64,000 nucleotides of DNA from Saccharospirillum alexandrii_A (lineage in GTDB: Bacteria; Pseudomonadota; Gammaproteobacteria; Pseudomonadales; Natronospirillaceae): the NCBI RefSeq assembly GCF_043641555.1, contig NZ_JBHZRJ010000003.1:186001-250000 (forward strand), given 5' to 3'. This document shows positions 25,711 to 34,758 of this stretch, piece after piece. Every line of letters begins with the position of its first letter. Positions within the stretch are counted from its first letter, which is position 1. Made by a program: the position numbers and the translations under genes. Under the pieces are notes generated by a model that searched no databases, had not been told where the DNA came from, and saw nothing but the letters and a program-made list of their open reading frames with translations.

Positions 25711-25774
25711 GGCGCGGGCTAACACCTCTCAGTCGACTTGAACCCCGGTATTTGGGTTAATTACGTAGTGGCAG

Positions 25775-27862
25775 TCAGACCGCCTCTTCTTCATCGTTGG
25801 CATCGAACTCGTAGTCCATGCCGGTCAGCGGTGCCTGAACGTAGTAACCCTGAATGTAATTGACACCCAGCTCCCACAGCGAGGCGAGGACTTCCGCGCT
25901 TTCGATTTGCGGAACAATGGAGTTGATGTCCTGCTTGTGGATGGCATTGACCAGGGTTTCCAGCGGGGCCATGGCTTTGTCGTCCGACGTCAGCGCTTCA
26001 ATAAAACTGCCATCGACGCGAATGTAGTCGATGTCGAGGTGACGTGTCACCGACAGGCCGCTTTCAATCAGACCGAAGTGGGTAAGAGCCAGCTTGCATT
26101 TGAGCAGTGCCAGGCCCTTGCTGAAGGCCTTGGCGACTTTCAGGTAGCTTTGGGCTTGTTCTTCGGTGACCTGGAAGGTCAATGCATCGCCGGGGAGCTT
26201 GGAGGCCTTCAGTGCGCTGTTTACCCAGGGCAGAAAGGTCGGGTCCTGGATTGAGCTGGGTGTCAGATGAATGAAAACCTGGGTGTTGTGGCCGCGCTTG
26301 CGATGCTCGGCCAGCGTCTTGATGGTGTTCAGCACCACCCAGCGGTCGAGTTTTGCGCCCAGGTCCCGCGCTTCGATCAGCGGCAGAAACTCTTCCGGCA
26401 GGACATCGGTACCGTCTTTGTCGACCAGGCGCAGCAATACATCGTAATGTTCCCGGCTGTCGCCTCTGAGGCTGATGATCGGCTGGAACAGAATGCGGAA
26501 ACCGTCGTTCTCAAGGGCGTGGTCGACTTTGCCGGCCAGGTTGTCGTCCGACAGATTGGCGATGTCGGATTTGTCGTAATATTGCACCCCGGTCTTTTCA
26601 TGAACGGCGCGTGTGTAGGCCTGATGCGCATGGCTCAGCGCCTCCTGGCCACTCTGGCAGCGCTCGTCGATGTGTGCGATGCCAAAGGCCACGTCAACCG
26701 GCAGCGTGCGACCATCGACCTCAAACAAATGATCGGCGATTTCCTTGCGCACTTTGAGGGCGTCGGCTTTGATGTTGTCGATATTGCCCTGGGCCAGCAG
26801 CAACGCAAAGCTGTCGTCTCCGTAGCGCGCCAGCAATGAGTCGGCAGGCTGGTACTTGGCATACACCTCGGCCAGCTCTTTCAGAATAACGTCGGTACCG
26901 GCAATGCCGGCTTTGGTTTTCAGGTCACTGAAGTTGGCGACACCAATGTGCAGCACTATTTGGCTGGTGTTTGACTTCAGAACTTGCTGATAGGCTGTTT
27001 TCAACGCATCGGTGAAATGCTGGCGGTTATAGAGCCCGGTCACCAGATCCTGTGAGCTGATTTCCTTGATTTTGGCCTGCAGTTCTTCGTTGTCGGCATC
27101 GTTGCGTCGTATGACCAGCTGGGTACAGGGCTCACCTTCATAGCTCGCCCCCGACAGCGTCATGCGAATGTTGAACGTCTCACCATTGACGTGTTCTGCG
27201 ACGCACGTCAGTTCACCGGTTGACCCGTCGCGATAGGTCTTCAGCGAGCTTTTGAGTTTGTCGAGGTCTTTGCGGGCGATCAGATCCATGATCGGGGTGC
27301 TTTGCAGTTCTTCGAGATCGTCGTAGCCGAACAGGGTCTGGTAGGCTTCGTTCGCGTAGATGTGCATGCCTTCATGAACATAGGCAATGGCATCGACAGA
27401 GCTGTCGAGCAGTAACTGGCAGCGTTTCTCGGTTTCCTGCAGGCTGGCTCGTGTCTCGCGCAGTTCACGGCGGGCTTTCAGCGCTGCTTTTTCCCGTTTA
27501 ACCGCGCTGACCAGATGTTGCTCTTCACCTTCAACCAACACGTCGGTCAGGCCGGTAGCAAGAGCCTCGCCAATGCGCTCGGCATCGTAAGTTTCTATCA
27601 GCGCCAGGATGGGCAGGTCTTTGCCGGCCCGTTGAATGGTGGCCACAGCGGCTGTCGGGTCAACAGTCTGGGTATCCAGCTTGACCAGTAACATATCCCA
27701 ATGCTGGTCTGACAGAACGGTTTCCAGTTCACTCAGGCTGGCAATAAAGTGGGAGCGCACGGCCTGACCAGCGTTGCGCAGGCTGCTGAGCAGCGGTTCT
27801 GCCTCACTTTGGGTGTCATGGATTACCAGAAGTCGGATGGCGCTTGCGTTACTTTCAGACAT
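25775..27862 (-). CDS. fimX: FimX-like REC-PAS-GGDEF-EAL c-di-GMP effector
   Basis: 695 residues, close to Pseudomonas FimX. Order: degenerate REC (about 8-125), PAS (about 140-255), GGDEF (about 275-430) and EAL (about 445-690). The GGDEF signature is RYGDDSF (346-352) and the EAL signature is YDVLLRL (473-479), both non-catalytic, as in FimX, which binds c-di-GMP with its EAL domain and promotes polar type IV pilus assembly. Next to fimW and serB, the same order as in Pseudomonas. Expected cytoplasmic, at a cell pole. Confidence 0.85.
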   Translation of the reverse strand: MSESNASAIRLLVIHDTQSEAEPLLSSLRNAGQAVRSHFIASLSELETVLSDQHWDMLLVKLDTQTVDPTAAVATIQRAGKDLPILALIETYDAERIGEALATGLTDVLVEGEEQHLVSAVKREKAALKARRELRETRASLQETEKRCQLLLDSSVDAIAYVHEGMHIYANEAYQTLFGYDDLEELQSTPIMDLIARKDLDKLKSSLKTYRDGSTGELTCVAEHVNGETFNIRMTLSGASYEGEPCTQLVIRRNDADNEELQAKIKEISSQDLVTGLYNRQHFTDALKTAYQQVLKSNTSQIVLHIGVANFSDLKTKAGIAGTDVILKELAEVYAKYQPADSLLARYGDDSFALLLAQGNIDNIKADALKVRKEIADHLFEVDGRTLPVDVAFGIAHIDERCQSGQEALSHAHQAYTRAVHEKTGVQYYDKSDIANLSDDNLAGKVDHALENDGFRILFQPIISLRGDSREHYDVLLRLVDKDGTDVLPEEFLPLIEARDLGAKLDRWVVLNTIKTLAEHRKRGHNTQVFIHLTPSSIQDPTFLPWVNSALKASKLPGDALTFQVTEEQAQSYLKVAKAFSKGLALLKCKLALTHFGLIESGLSVTRHLDIDYIRVDGSFIEALTSDDKAMAPLETLVNAIHKQDINSIVPQIESAEVLASLWELGVNYIQGYYVQAPLTGMDYEFDANDEEEAV

Positions 27863-28042
27863 AAATCAACTGTCGCGACAAAGTTTTTAGATTAGGGGTC
27901 TGAGTATAGTGACGAACGGTCGATCTTGACAGCCACACCGCTGTTTTTTTGGGATTGGCGGGCTCAGGCTGAGAGCACCGTCTCGCTTTGTGGCACAAAC
28001 AGTGCTCGGTCGCAGACCGTTGCCCAGGTTCAGCAGCGGCGG

Positions 28043-29836
28043 TCAGAGTTGCCGCCAGAGGCTTTCGAAGCTGTCGTCGGCACCAATGGCCTGGTTTCTT
28101 TCAGGCTCGGCCGGTTTGTGCGCCACCTTGCGTACCTGAAACTGGCTGAGAATGCCGGTGCTCAGAATGCGTTTGGTGAGCTGGTACTTGCCTTCATTGC
28201 CCGAGATATTAATGGTGACCTTGTTGCCCACCTGAAACGGCAGTCGCGGTGTCAGCACGGAGGCATCCTGCCCGATCGCCCGGATTTCCGGTATGAACAG
28301 GCCGCGCAGGTAATCGCCGTGTGCGCCGGTCTTGTGCAGTTGGCGTATGCCGCATGGCTGACTGTTCGGTGCTATCAGTTCAACACCCATTTGGGTGCCG
28401 CTGTCCTTGCTCTGGCGCAGCCAGCGCACAACACCCAGGTTCCAGTGCTGCAGTTTCTCTTCTTTGACGGCAACGACTTCACCGGTTTTAAGGTTGCTGG
28501 CGGCTTTGTCGGTCCACTGTATGCAATAGCCGCGCGGGCTGACGTTGACCAGCAAGCCGGAGTAGCTGGGGTGATCTTCCTGAGCGTCCTGAGGGAAGTC
28601 GATGGCATCCTCTTCGCTGCCGGGCATGCGTCGCTGGCCAGCATCGAACGAATCTTCCCATACGTCTTTCTGGGATTGTACGGCCTGGGTTTCAAACGCC
28701 GCAAAGCGTGAGCTTACGGCGCCAATAAACGGGTTTTCGGCATTCGCAGACTGCCCGTAAAGCTGGGAGTAGAAGCCTACGCCACCGGACATGTGAAAGT
28801 GAGTCCCGGTCAGGCCGACGGTGAGGGATACCTTGCCGCTGGACTGGGTGCGCGAAAACGCACGCTGTTTCATGCCACCCCAGGACTGGACCAGGTGCTC
28901 GAGCAAGGCCTGATTGAATTCCTTGGGCAGAATGCGGCTGGGGGCTTTGTCTTCGCCCCCCGCGGAGGCCTCAGCGCGTTTCAGTTCATCGTGCAGGGGC
29001 CTCACCAGGGGCAGGGTATTGATGCCCAGGTATTCCGAGAAATTGGCTTGCTTGATCAGGTAGCTGTACTGGGGTGGCTGGTCGGTTTCCGGGTTGATCA
29101 CCAGAACGGATTTTTCATCGGCCACATCATCGATGTCGAGCAGCGGCGTCCAGCGGGGCAGGGCCGCGAAAACATCGGTCAGTTCACGCTGCAGCAACTG
29201 GTTGGGCTGGCTGGTACCGAGCAGCACGGCTCTGAGGTACACCTCCTGAATATTGGAGCGCTTGCCCTGTTCGTTTTCTTCGATTGGCGTGGTGTGCAGG
29301 TTGAATGCCGATGCGATCTGGTACAGCTGGTGAATTTCGCGCCACAACCCGGTTGGCGTGGGGATATACAGCTGGTAGGAACGCAGCAGGCTGGGGATCA
29401 GATCGCTCAGCGTTCGATGAACGGCCTTGGCCATCAGTGCTTTTTGCTTGATGGTGCCCTGCGCCAGCATATGCTGAACAATGATCTTGTAGCCGGTGGC
29501 CAGGTGGGTTTGCAGCGCCTGGGCCAGGTTGGCAACCTTGCGTTGCTGGTCATCGAGCGCAACGCCCTGGTTCAGGTATTTCTGGTTCAGCGAGCTGCAT
29601 ACGTAATGTATTGGTTCGCGCACCATATCCATCAGTTCCAGGCGCGAGGCATCGCTGATACGTAACTGATTGAATTCGATGACAGCATGGTAGAGCTGAC
29701 GCGACGTTTCCCCAATGTTGGCCATCGGCAAGCCCGTGACCCACGCTTTGAGCTGGCGGGCGTTGGGTTCACAGAATGACAGGGTCGTCAGGGTCTGCTG
29801 CGGAATATTGAGATAGTGTTTCGGCCTGTAATCCAT
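28043..29836 (-). CDS. fimW: FimW-like c-di-GMP receptor with PilZ-like domain
   Basis: 597 residues. The N-terminal two thirds are helical and have no recognised catalytic motif. A PilZ-like c-di-GMP site near residue 435 shows LLVNVSPRGYCIQW, matching [DN]xSxxG. In Pseudomonas aeruginosa the gene beside fimX, between it and psd, encodes FimW, a c-di-GMP receptor that goes to the pole on surface contact and supports type IV pili. The symbol rests on synteny, length and the PilZ motif. Confidence 0.75.
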   Translation of the reverse strand: MDYRPKHYLNIPQQTLTTLSFCEPNARQLKAWVTGLPMANIGETSRQLYHAVIEFNQLRISDASRLELMDMVREPIHYVCSSLNQKYLNQGVALDDQQRKVANLAQALQTHLATGYKIIVQHMLAQGTIKQKALMAKAVHRTLSDLIPSLLRSYQLYIPTPTGLWREIHQLYQIASAFNLHTTPIEENEQGKRSNIQEVYLRAVLLGTSQPNQLLQRELTDVFAALPRWTPLLDIDDVADEKSVLVINPETDQPPQYSYLIKQANFSEYLGINTLPLVRPLHDELKRAEASAGGEDKAPSRILPKEFNQALLEHLVQSWGGMKQRAFSRTQSSGKVSLTVGLTGTHFHMSGGVGFYSQLYGQSANAENPFIGAVSSRFAAFETQAVQSQKDVWEDSFDAGQRRMPGSEEDAIDFPQDAQEDHPSYSGLLVNVSPRGYCIQWTDKAASNLKTGEVVAVKEEKLQHWNLGVVRWLRQSKDSGTQMGVELIAPNSQPCGIRQLHKTGAHGDYLRGLFIPEIRAIGQDASVLTPRLPFQVGNKVTINISGNEGKYQLTKRILSTGILSQFQVRKVAHKPAEPERNQAIGADDSFESLWRQL

Positions 29837-30025
29837 TCAGTGCTCTACCCAGTGTCTTGCCGAAGTATAGTCGTGTTGCTGCGGTGTCAATGTCATTTGA
29901 TGCTGCCACGGTACTTGTTGGCCTGTCTGGTGCGGGCTGGCGCACCTTGTGTCGTCCAGTGTTTCAGACCCGATGTAACGCTAGATTAACGACCTATGGC
30001 GCCTATGGGAACCAGTAGCTAGCAG

Positions 30026-30050
30026 AAAAACGGCAATTTACGCCCTTTTT
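30026..30050 (-). terminator. Weak stem-loop with T run after epmB
   Basis: AAAAAGGGC and GCCGTTTTT on the minus strand pair with one mismatch and end in T5. It lies 52 bp after the epmB stop. The rest of 29837-30101 holds no gene or other clear signal. Confidence 0.35.
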
Positions 30051-30101
30051 ATGACAGTTAATTCTGTGATGGGTCTCACATTTTTGGGTCTGACTGACCG
30101 C

Positions 30102-31157
30102 TCAAGCCTCGTTTATCCACCGTTTGTGGTCATCGCCGGGTACCTCCCGTACCAGTCGGGGTACCAGATAGCCTGGCAGTTGGGCTTGTATCTGCTGCCA
30201 CAGCTGCCGGGCATCTTCGTCCGCTGTATCAAAATGCGCCGCACCGGCGACTGGATCCAGCACGTGCAGGTAATAAGGCAGCACTCCCTGGCCAAACAAG
30301 GCGTGGCTGAGTTCAACCAGCGTGTCGACCTGGTCGTTGATGCCTTTCAGCAGGACCGTCTGATTCAGCAGTACCGTTCCAGTGATACGCAAGGCAGCCA
30401 GGGCCGGATGCAGTTCCTCGTTCAGTTCCCGGGCATGATTGGCGTGTAGCACCAGAACCGTGTTCAGCCGGGTCGTTGCCAGAAGGTCGAGCAGTCCGGC
30501 ATCAATGCGGGCAGGCAGCACGATGGGCGTGCGACTGTGAAGCCGCAGCGTCCTCAGGTGGGGGATCTGCTCAAGCGCAGCGATCAGCTCGGCCAGCGCT
30601 TTGTTGTCGAGGCTGAGTGGGTCGCCTCCGCTGAGAATGATCTCGTGAATGTCGGGTCGTTCGCGCACATAGTCGAGCGCTGGTTGCCATTGCCGGGCGG
30701 TGAGCCGGTTATCCGCATAGGGGAAGTGTTGCCGGAAGCAATAACGGCAATGAACAGCACAGGCTTGCGTTGTAATGAGCAAGGCCCGGCCCTGGTATTT
30801 ATGCACCAGCCCGGGTACCGGGTTTTGGTCTTGCTCCTGCAGGGGGTCGTCGATAAAGCCGGGGCTCGGTTGGCGCTCAATGCCCAGCGGCAGCACCTGC
30901 AACAGCAGGGGGTCGTTAGGGTCACCCGGTGTCATGCGGCGGACGTAAGACAGCGGTACTCTCAGCGGGAAGTGCGGTTCGGTATCGACCCGGCCAGCGA
31001 TGGGATGATCGGTCAGATCCAGCAGTTGCAGCAACTCCGGCACTGAACGCACCGCTGCTTTCAGTTGTTGTTGCCAGTTTGTTGACCCTGGTTCGGAGTG
31101 GTCGGAGCTGGAAATGATCAGGGGGGAGTCCACACCGGAGCTAAACTCAGTTAACAT
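30102..31157 (-). CDS. epmB: EF-P beta-lysylation protein EpmB (lysine 2,3-aminomutase-like)
   Basis: Radical SAM enzyme that makes (R)-beta-lysine for EF-P modification. 351 residues. The [4Fe-4S] cluster motif is CAVHCRYCFRQHFPY (Cys-x3-Cys-x2-Cys). ILSGGDPLSLDNKAL and LRLHSRTPIVLPARI are family blocks. It is divergent from efp with 39 bp between start codons. Catabolic lysine aminomutases are longer; the 351-residue length and position favour EpmB. Confidence 0.94.
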   Translation of the reverse strand: MLTEFSSGVDSPLIISSSDHSEPGSTNWQQQLKAAVRSVPELLQLLDLTDHPIAGRVDTEPHFPLRVPLSYVRRMTPGDPNDPLLLQVLPLGIERQPSPGFIDDPLQEQDQNPVPGLVHKYQGRALLITTQACAVHCRYCFRQHFPYADNRLTARQWQPALDYVRERPDIHEIILSGGDPLSLDNKALAELIAALEQIPHLRTLRLHSRTPIVLPARIDAGLLDLLATTRLNTVLVLHANHARELNEELHPALAALRITGTVLLNQTVLLKGINDQVDTLVELSHALFGQGVLPYYLHVLDPVAGAAHFDTADEDARQLWQQIQAQLPGYLVPRLVREVPGDDHKRWINEA

Positions 31158-31196
31158 AGCGCCTCTTTGAACAGTGCACTTAGCAGGAAAAGGTTA

Positions 31197-31769
31197 ATGG
31201 CCACATATTCTACCAGTGAATTCAAAAGCGGTCTGAAGGTTCTTCTTGAAGGCGACCCTTGCGCGATTGTTGAGAATGAATTCGTTAAACCCGGTAAAGG
31301 TCAGGCCTTTAGTCGGGTCCGTTTGAAAAACCTGAAGACCGGCCGGGTCTGGGAGCGTACGTTCAAGTCCGGCGAATCCATCGAGGCTGCAGATGTCATG
31401 GACATCGATATGGAGTACCTCTACAGCGATGGCGAGTTCTGGCACTTCATGAAGACCGATGGTTCCTTTGAGCAACTTCCAGCCGATGAAGCGGCGGTTG
31501 GCGACACCAAAGACTGGCTGAAAGAGCAGGAACAGTATGTTGTCTGCCTGTTCAACGGCACGCCCATTTCGGTATCACCACCGAATCACATTGAGCTGGA
31601 AATCGTCGAAACCGACCCGGGCCTCAAGGGCGATACCGCTACAGGCGGCTCCAAACCCGCTACTTTGGCAACCGGTGCAGTCGTGAAGGTGCCTTTGTTC
31701 ATCAACCAGGGTGAGATCATCCGGGTGGACACGCGGACCCGCGAGTACATTAGCCGCGCCAAGCAGTAA
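31197..31769 (+). CDS. efp: Elongation factor P
   Basis: Relieves ribosome stalling at polyproline. 190 residues, MATYSTSEFKSGLKVLLEG start with an AGG-rich leader; an upstream frame from 31167 is rejected. The lysine that EpmA modifies is in the loop KPGKGQAF (Lys34 region). The C-terminal signature is VPLFINQGEIIRVDTRTREY. The stop codon is only 27 bp from repeat R3. Confidence 0.97.
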   Translation: MATYSTSEFKSGLKVLLEGDPCAIVENEFVKPGKGQAFSRVRLKNLKTGRVWERTFKSGESIEAADVMDIDMEYLYSDGEFWHFMKTDGSFEQLPADEAAVGDTKDWLKEQEQYVVCLFNGTPISVSPPNHIELEIVETDPGLKGDTATGGSKPATLATGAVVKVPLFINQGEIIRVDTRTREYISRAKQ

Positions 31770-31796
31770 CCGGGGCGGGTGGCTCTGGTCCGCATC

Positions 31797-31899
31797 GGAT
31801 ACCGGTTGTACCCCTGTGGGGTCGGCGTGAATCCGTCCTTGGAGCCTAGGCCGCAGCATCCCTGCTGCGGACTACCCCACAGGGGTACAACCGACACCC
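31797..31899. repeat. Palindromic repeat element, copy R3 (reverse orientation)
   Basis: Arms TTGTACCCCTGTGGGG and CCCCACAGGGGTACAA are perfect complements. The inner sequence is the reverse complement of R1: GTCGGCGTGAATCC, CCTAGG, then CCGCAGCA-TCCC-TGCTGCGG. The sequence after it (CGCTAGTCTCCTGGGCGAAC) resembles the right flank of R5, so the element is longer than the palindrome on this side; on the other side efp coding sequence begins. Confidence 0.9.
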
Positions 31900-31940
31900 G
31901 CCGCTAGTCTCCTGGGCGAACTGCAACATTTGAGTTCGTT

Positions 31941-31966
31941 AAACCGCCTTATATGGGCGGTTTTTT
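31941..31966 (+). terminator. Rho-independent terminator after efp
   Basis: AAACCGCC-TTATATG-GGCGGTTT followed by a T run. An 8-bp stem with a clear T tail, 42 bp before the epmA start. Confidence 0.85.
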
Positions 31967-32007
31967 GGTTTTAGCGCAGACAGAAAGCGTGTTTCAAAGG
32001 TGAACTA

Positions 32008-32964
32008 ATGATTGACTGGGCTCCAACAGCGGATATCGACACCCTGCATCGTCGTGCCATGTTGATGGCTGCTATTCGACAGTTTTTCGCTGACCGCCAG
32101 ATGCTGGAGGTGGATACGCCGGTATTGTCTGCCGTGGGTGTGACGGACGTGCACGTTCACAATCTGCGCACGGCGGACGGCGGTTTCTTGCTGACGTCTC
32201 CCGAGTACCCGATGAAACGTTTGTTAGCTGCGGGCATGGGCGACTGTTATCAGTTGGGCCATGCATTTCGGGCCGACGAGAGTGGTGCGCGCCACAACCG
32301 GGAATTCACGCTGCTGGAATGGTATCGGCTGGGGTGGGATCACCATCAGTTGATGCAAGAGGTAGCGGCCTTGTGCGAGTGGGTGCACCGGGCAGCTGGA
32401 GGCTCAGGCTCCCTGGTGTCGACGGTACTGAGTTACCAGGACGCATTTGTGGATGCCGGGCTACCGGACCCGCATCGGGCGTCTCTGCAGGCGTTACAGC
32501 AAGTAACCGCTCTTAAGCTGAGTGCCGATACGGCAGACTGGGATCGCGATGCCTGTCTGGATGCCTTGATGGCTCTGGTGGTCGAGCCAGGTTTGCCGCC
32601 TGAGCAATTAACCTTTGTTACCGATTACCCGGCCAGTCAGGCAGCGCTGGCACGTACGCATACCCGTGAAGGGGTTGAACTGGGTCATCGGTTTGAACTG
32701 TACTGGCAGGGCATGGAATTGGCGAATGGCTATTGGGAGCTGACGGATCCGAAAGAGCAACGACGGCGTTTTGAGCAGGATGCGCTACTGAGGCAGTCTC
32801 AGGGCTTGCCTGAACCCGGAGTCGATGAGCGCTTGCTGGCGGCGATGCTGGCCGGTTTGCCGGAATGCGCGGGCGTGGCACTCGGTGTGGATCGGTTGTT
32901 GATGGTAGTGCTGGGGAAAACCCATATTCGGCAGGTGTTGCCGTTTGATGCCGACCGGGCCTGA
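32008..32964 (+). CDS. epmA: EF-P lysine lysyltransferase EpmA (GenX/PoxA)
   Basis: A truncated class II lysyl-tRNA synthetase paralogue that attaches beta-lysine to EF-P. 318 residues, lacking the OB-fold anticodon domain. Class II motif 2 is FRADESGARHNREFTLLEWY and motif 3 GVALGVDRLLMV; YPMKRLLAAGMGDCYQLG is also typical. Together with epmB and efp it completes the modification set in one place. Confidence 0.95.
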   Translation: MIDWAPTADIDTLHRRAMLMAAIRQFFADRQMLEVDTPVLSAVGVTDVHVHNLRTADGGFLLTSPEYPMKRLLAAGMGDCYQLGHAFRADESGARHNREFTLLEWYRLGWDHHQLMQEVAALCEWVHRAAGGSGSLVSTVLSYQDAFVDAGLPDPHRASLQALQQVTALKLSADTADWDRDACLDALMALVVEPGLPPEQLTFVTDYPASQAALARTHTREGVELGHRFELYWQGMELANGYWELTDPKEQRRRFEQDALLRQSQGLPEPGVDERLLAAMLAGLPECAGVALGVDRLLMVVLGKTHIRQVLPFDADRA

Positions 32965-32982
32965 GCCCGGTGGCCGGAGTTG

Positions 32983-33007
32983 GGTCGGAAGCCGACCTCA
33001 GTTTTTG
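32983..33007 (+). terminator. Stem-loop with T run after epmA
   Basis: GGTCGG-AAG-CCGACC followed by TCAGTTTTT. It lies in the 33-bp gap and the end of the convergent ProQ-like gene. Confidence 0.55.
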
Positions 33008-33615
33008 GTTTTGTTGACCAGCATTTCCAGTTTCCGCTTCATGCGGTCTTCGGGCGGCAGAGAATCTTCTGGCTTGGCTGCTTCCGGAGCGGCTTGCGCC
33101 TTGGCCGGTGCAGAGCGATTATCTTTGCGTGGCTTGTTCGGGCGCGCGCCACGGGGCTTGCGGGCCGTCTCAGGCTTTTCGCCGTCGGCACGGGGTTTGC
33201 GGTTCGCGGCGGGCGGCCGTTGTTTGGCCCGTTCGGCCCGGCGCTTTTCAATGGCGTCGAACTTTTCCTTGGCGTGGGCAGCGTCTTCGGCGCTCACCTG
33301 GCCGGCCGGCGTACCGTCGATGGTGACGCGGTCGACCCCTTCCTGCATGCAGGCGTAATAACTGCGTAACCGAACATAGACATTCAAAGCCCGGCGAATG
33401 CGGGTCTTCGACAGCTTGCCGTCTTCAGCCAGGGCTTCATGAATACCAATTTTCAGCGGCTTGGGCTTGCGTGGATTAAACGCGTCAGGATACAGCTCGC
33501 AGAGCTCATCCATGGCCTTCCGGTTTGCGTCGAATTCTTTCTTGCGCTGGGCATCGGTTTTGCGTTTGGCCGGCGCCTGAGCTGCTTCGGTGTCTGTCGC
33601 GTTCTGTTCGGTCAT
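32998..33615 (-). CDS. ProQ/FinO-family RNA-binding protein
   Basis: 205 residues. The N-terminal FinO/ProQ domain covers about 25-115 (KEFDANRKAMDELCELYPDAF, LKIGIHEALAE, LSKTRIRRALNVYVRLRSYY). A basic, Pro/Arg/Lys-rich linker and a short C-terminal segment (MKRKLEMLVNKTKN) follow. Such proteins bind structured RNAs and act as sRNA/mRNA chaperones. ATG at 33615 (MTEQNATDTEA) is chosen; the frame stays open upstream only because it runs through repeat R4. Convergent with epmA. Confidence 0.88.
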   Translation of the reverse strand: MTEQNATDTEAAQAPAKRKTDAQRKKEFDANRKAMDELCELYPDAFNPRKPKPLKIGIHEALAEDGKLSKTRIRRALNVYVRLRSYYACMQEGVDRVTIDGTPAGQVSAEDAAHAKEKFDAIEKRRAERAKQRPPAANRKPRADGEKPETARKPRGARPNKPRKDNRSAPAKAQAAPEAAKPEDSLPPEDRMKRKLEMLVNKTKN

Positions 33616-33744
33616 TATGGATCCGGCAAATTCGTTGAGCGGCGCAGGATACCCCGTTAAACCGGTTTTGAAAACCCGGATTTGGGCTCGTTTTGGTACC
33701 AAAGTGTCGTGTTTACGAATGATTAACCGTTTGCAACGCGGCCA

Positions 33745-33857
33745 GTGCAGGATGCCGGGTAGGCCTGTCCGGGGAAGTCCGCAGCATGGATGCTGCGGTC
33801 TAGGCCCCATGGATGGGTTAACGCCGACCCCGGACAGGCCTACCCGGTGTCCTGCAC
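33745..33857. repeat. Palindromic repeat element, copy R4
   Basis: Outer arms GTGCAGGATGCCGGGTAGGC... and their complement ending TCCTGCAC, with near-perfect pairing through CCTGTCCGGGG. Inner hairpins CCGCAGCA-TGGA-TGCTGCGG and CCCA-TGGA-TGGG. It lies 49 bp after the psd stop codon, in the same orientation relative to that gene as R1 has to panD. Confidence 0.9.
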
Positions 33858-33906
33858 GGGTAATGGCGCAAAAGCCAGCCTTGACTGTGATAATTGAGCC
33901 ACAGAC

Positions 33907-34758
33907 TTATTCCAGTGGCTGCCCCAGTGTAATCGGCTCTCCCGGAGCGACTGATTCTGACCAGGTCAGGGAGTTGGGTTCAAGCAGCATGACGACCGTG
34001 CTACCGAGCCTGAACCGCCCCATTTCTTCGCCGCGTTTGAAACTGAGCTTTGGGTTGTTGTAGTTCAAATGCTGGATCTGGCGTCGCATTGGGGCGACGA
34101 CGCCCGCCCAGGTGGTTTCAATGCTAGCCACGATCATGGCGCCCACCAGTACCATCACCATGCGGCCCCGCTCGGTGTCAAATTCGCAAACCAGGCGCTC
34201 GTTGCGGGCGAAGAGGCGGGGGACGGCCTCGGCTGTGGTGCCGTTGACACTGAACAGGCGGCCCGGAACGAACGTTGTGCGCACCAGGGTGCCGTCGCAG
34301 GGCATGTGGATGCGGTGATAGTCTTTTGGAGACAGGTAGAGGGTGGCGAATTCGCCGTCTTTGTAGCGACGAGCCTGTTCGGCATCGCCGCCGAGCAATT
34401 CAGTGACGGTAAAACTCTGCTGTTTGGCCTGGATGATGCGGCCGTCGGTGATGGCGCCCGCCTGGCTCACACTGCCGTCCACCGGTGAACAGAGGGCGCG
34501 GGTGTCGGCCGGAAAGGTGCGCGCTTCTGCTGTGAGTGCACGCGTGAAAAAGTCGTTGAAGTTGCGGTAGTCGTCCAGGCTGGGGCGCTCTGCTTCCTCC
34601 ATGTTCACCTGATAGTGTTTGGCGAAGGTGCTGATAAAACGCCGCTTCAGCGGGCCCCATTCCGATTCGGCCAAGGCTCCGACCAGGCGCGACAGGGCGT
34701 GGTGGGGGGCCAGGTACTGGCTGGCTACAAACAGGCGGTCTTTCAAGCTTAAGGTCAT
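33907..34758 (-). CDS. psd: Phosphatidylserine decarboxylase proenzyme
   Basis: Makes phosphatidylethanolamine at the inner membrane. 283 residues. The self-cleavage site LGST (in FRLGSTVVMLLEP near the C-terminus) yields the pyruvoyl group; YLSPKDYHRIHMPCDG and VNGTTAEAVPRLFARNERL carry catalytic His residues. The start overlaps the HDOD gene by four bases (ATGA). In Pseudomonas psd lies next to fimW; here the efp block is inserted between them. Confidence 0.95.
   Translation of the reverse strand: MTLSLKDRLFVASQYLAPHHALSRLVGALAESEWGPLKRRFISTFAKHYQVNMEEAERPSLDDYRNFNDFFTRALTAEARTFPADTRALCSPVDGSVSQAGAITDGRIIQAKQQSFTVTELLGGDAEQARRYKDGEFATLYLSPKDYHRIHMPCDGTLVRTTFVPGRLFSVNGTTAEAVPRLFARNERLVCEFDTERGRMVMVLVGAMIVASIETTWAGVVAPMRRQIQHLNYNNPKLSFKRGEEMGRFRLGSTVVMLLEPNSLTWSESVAPGEPITLGQPLE

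Noticed and set aside
33616..33810. N-terminal extension of the ProQ-like gene
   Set aside because: The frame is open only because it reads through repeat R4; similar MxPRPQHPCCGLP-like translations appear at R5. Domain similarity starts after ATG 33615.
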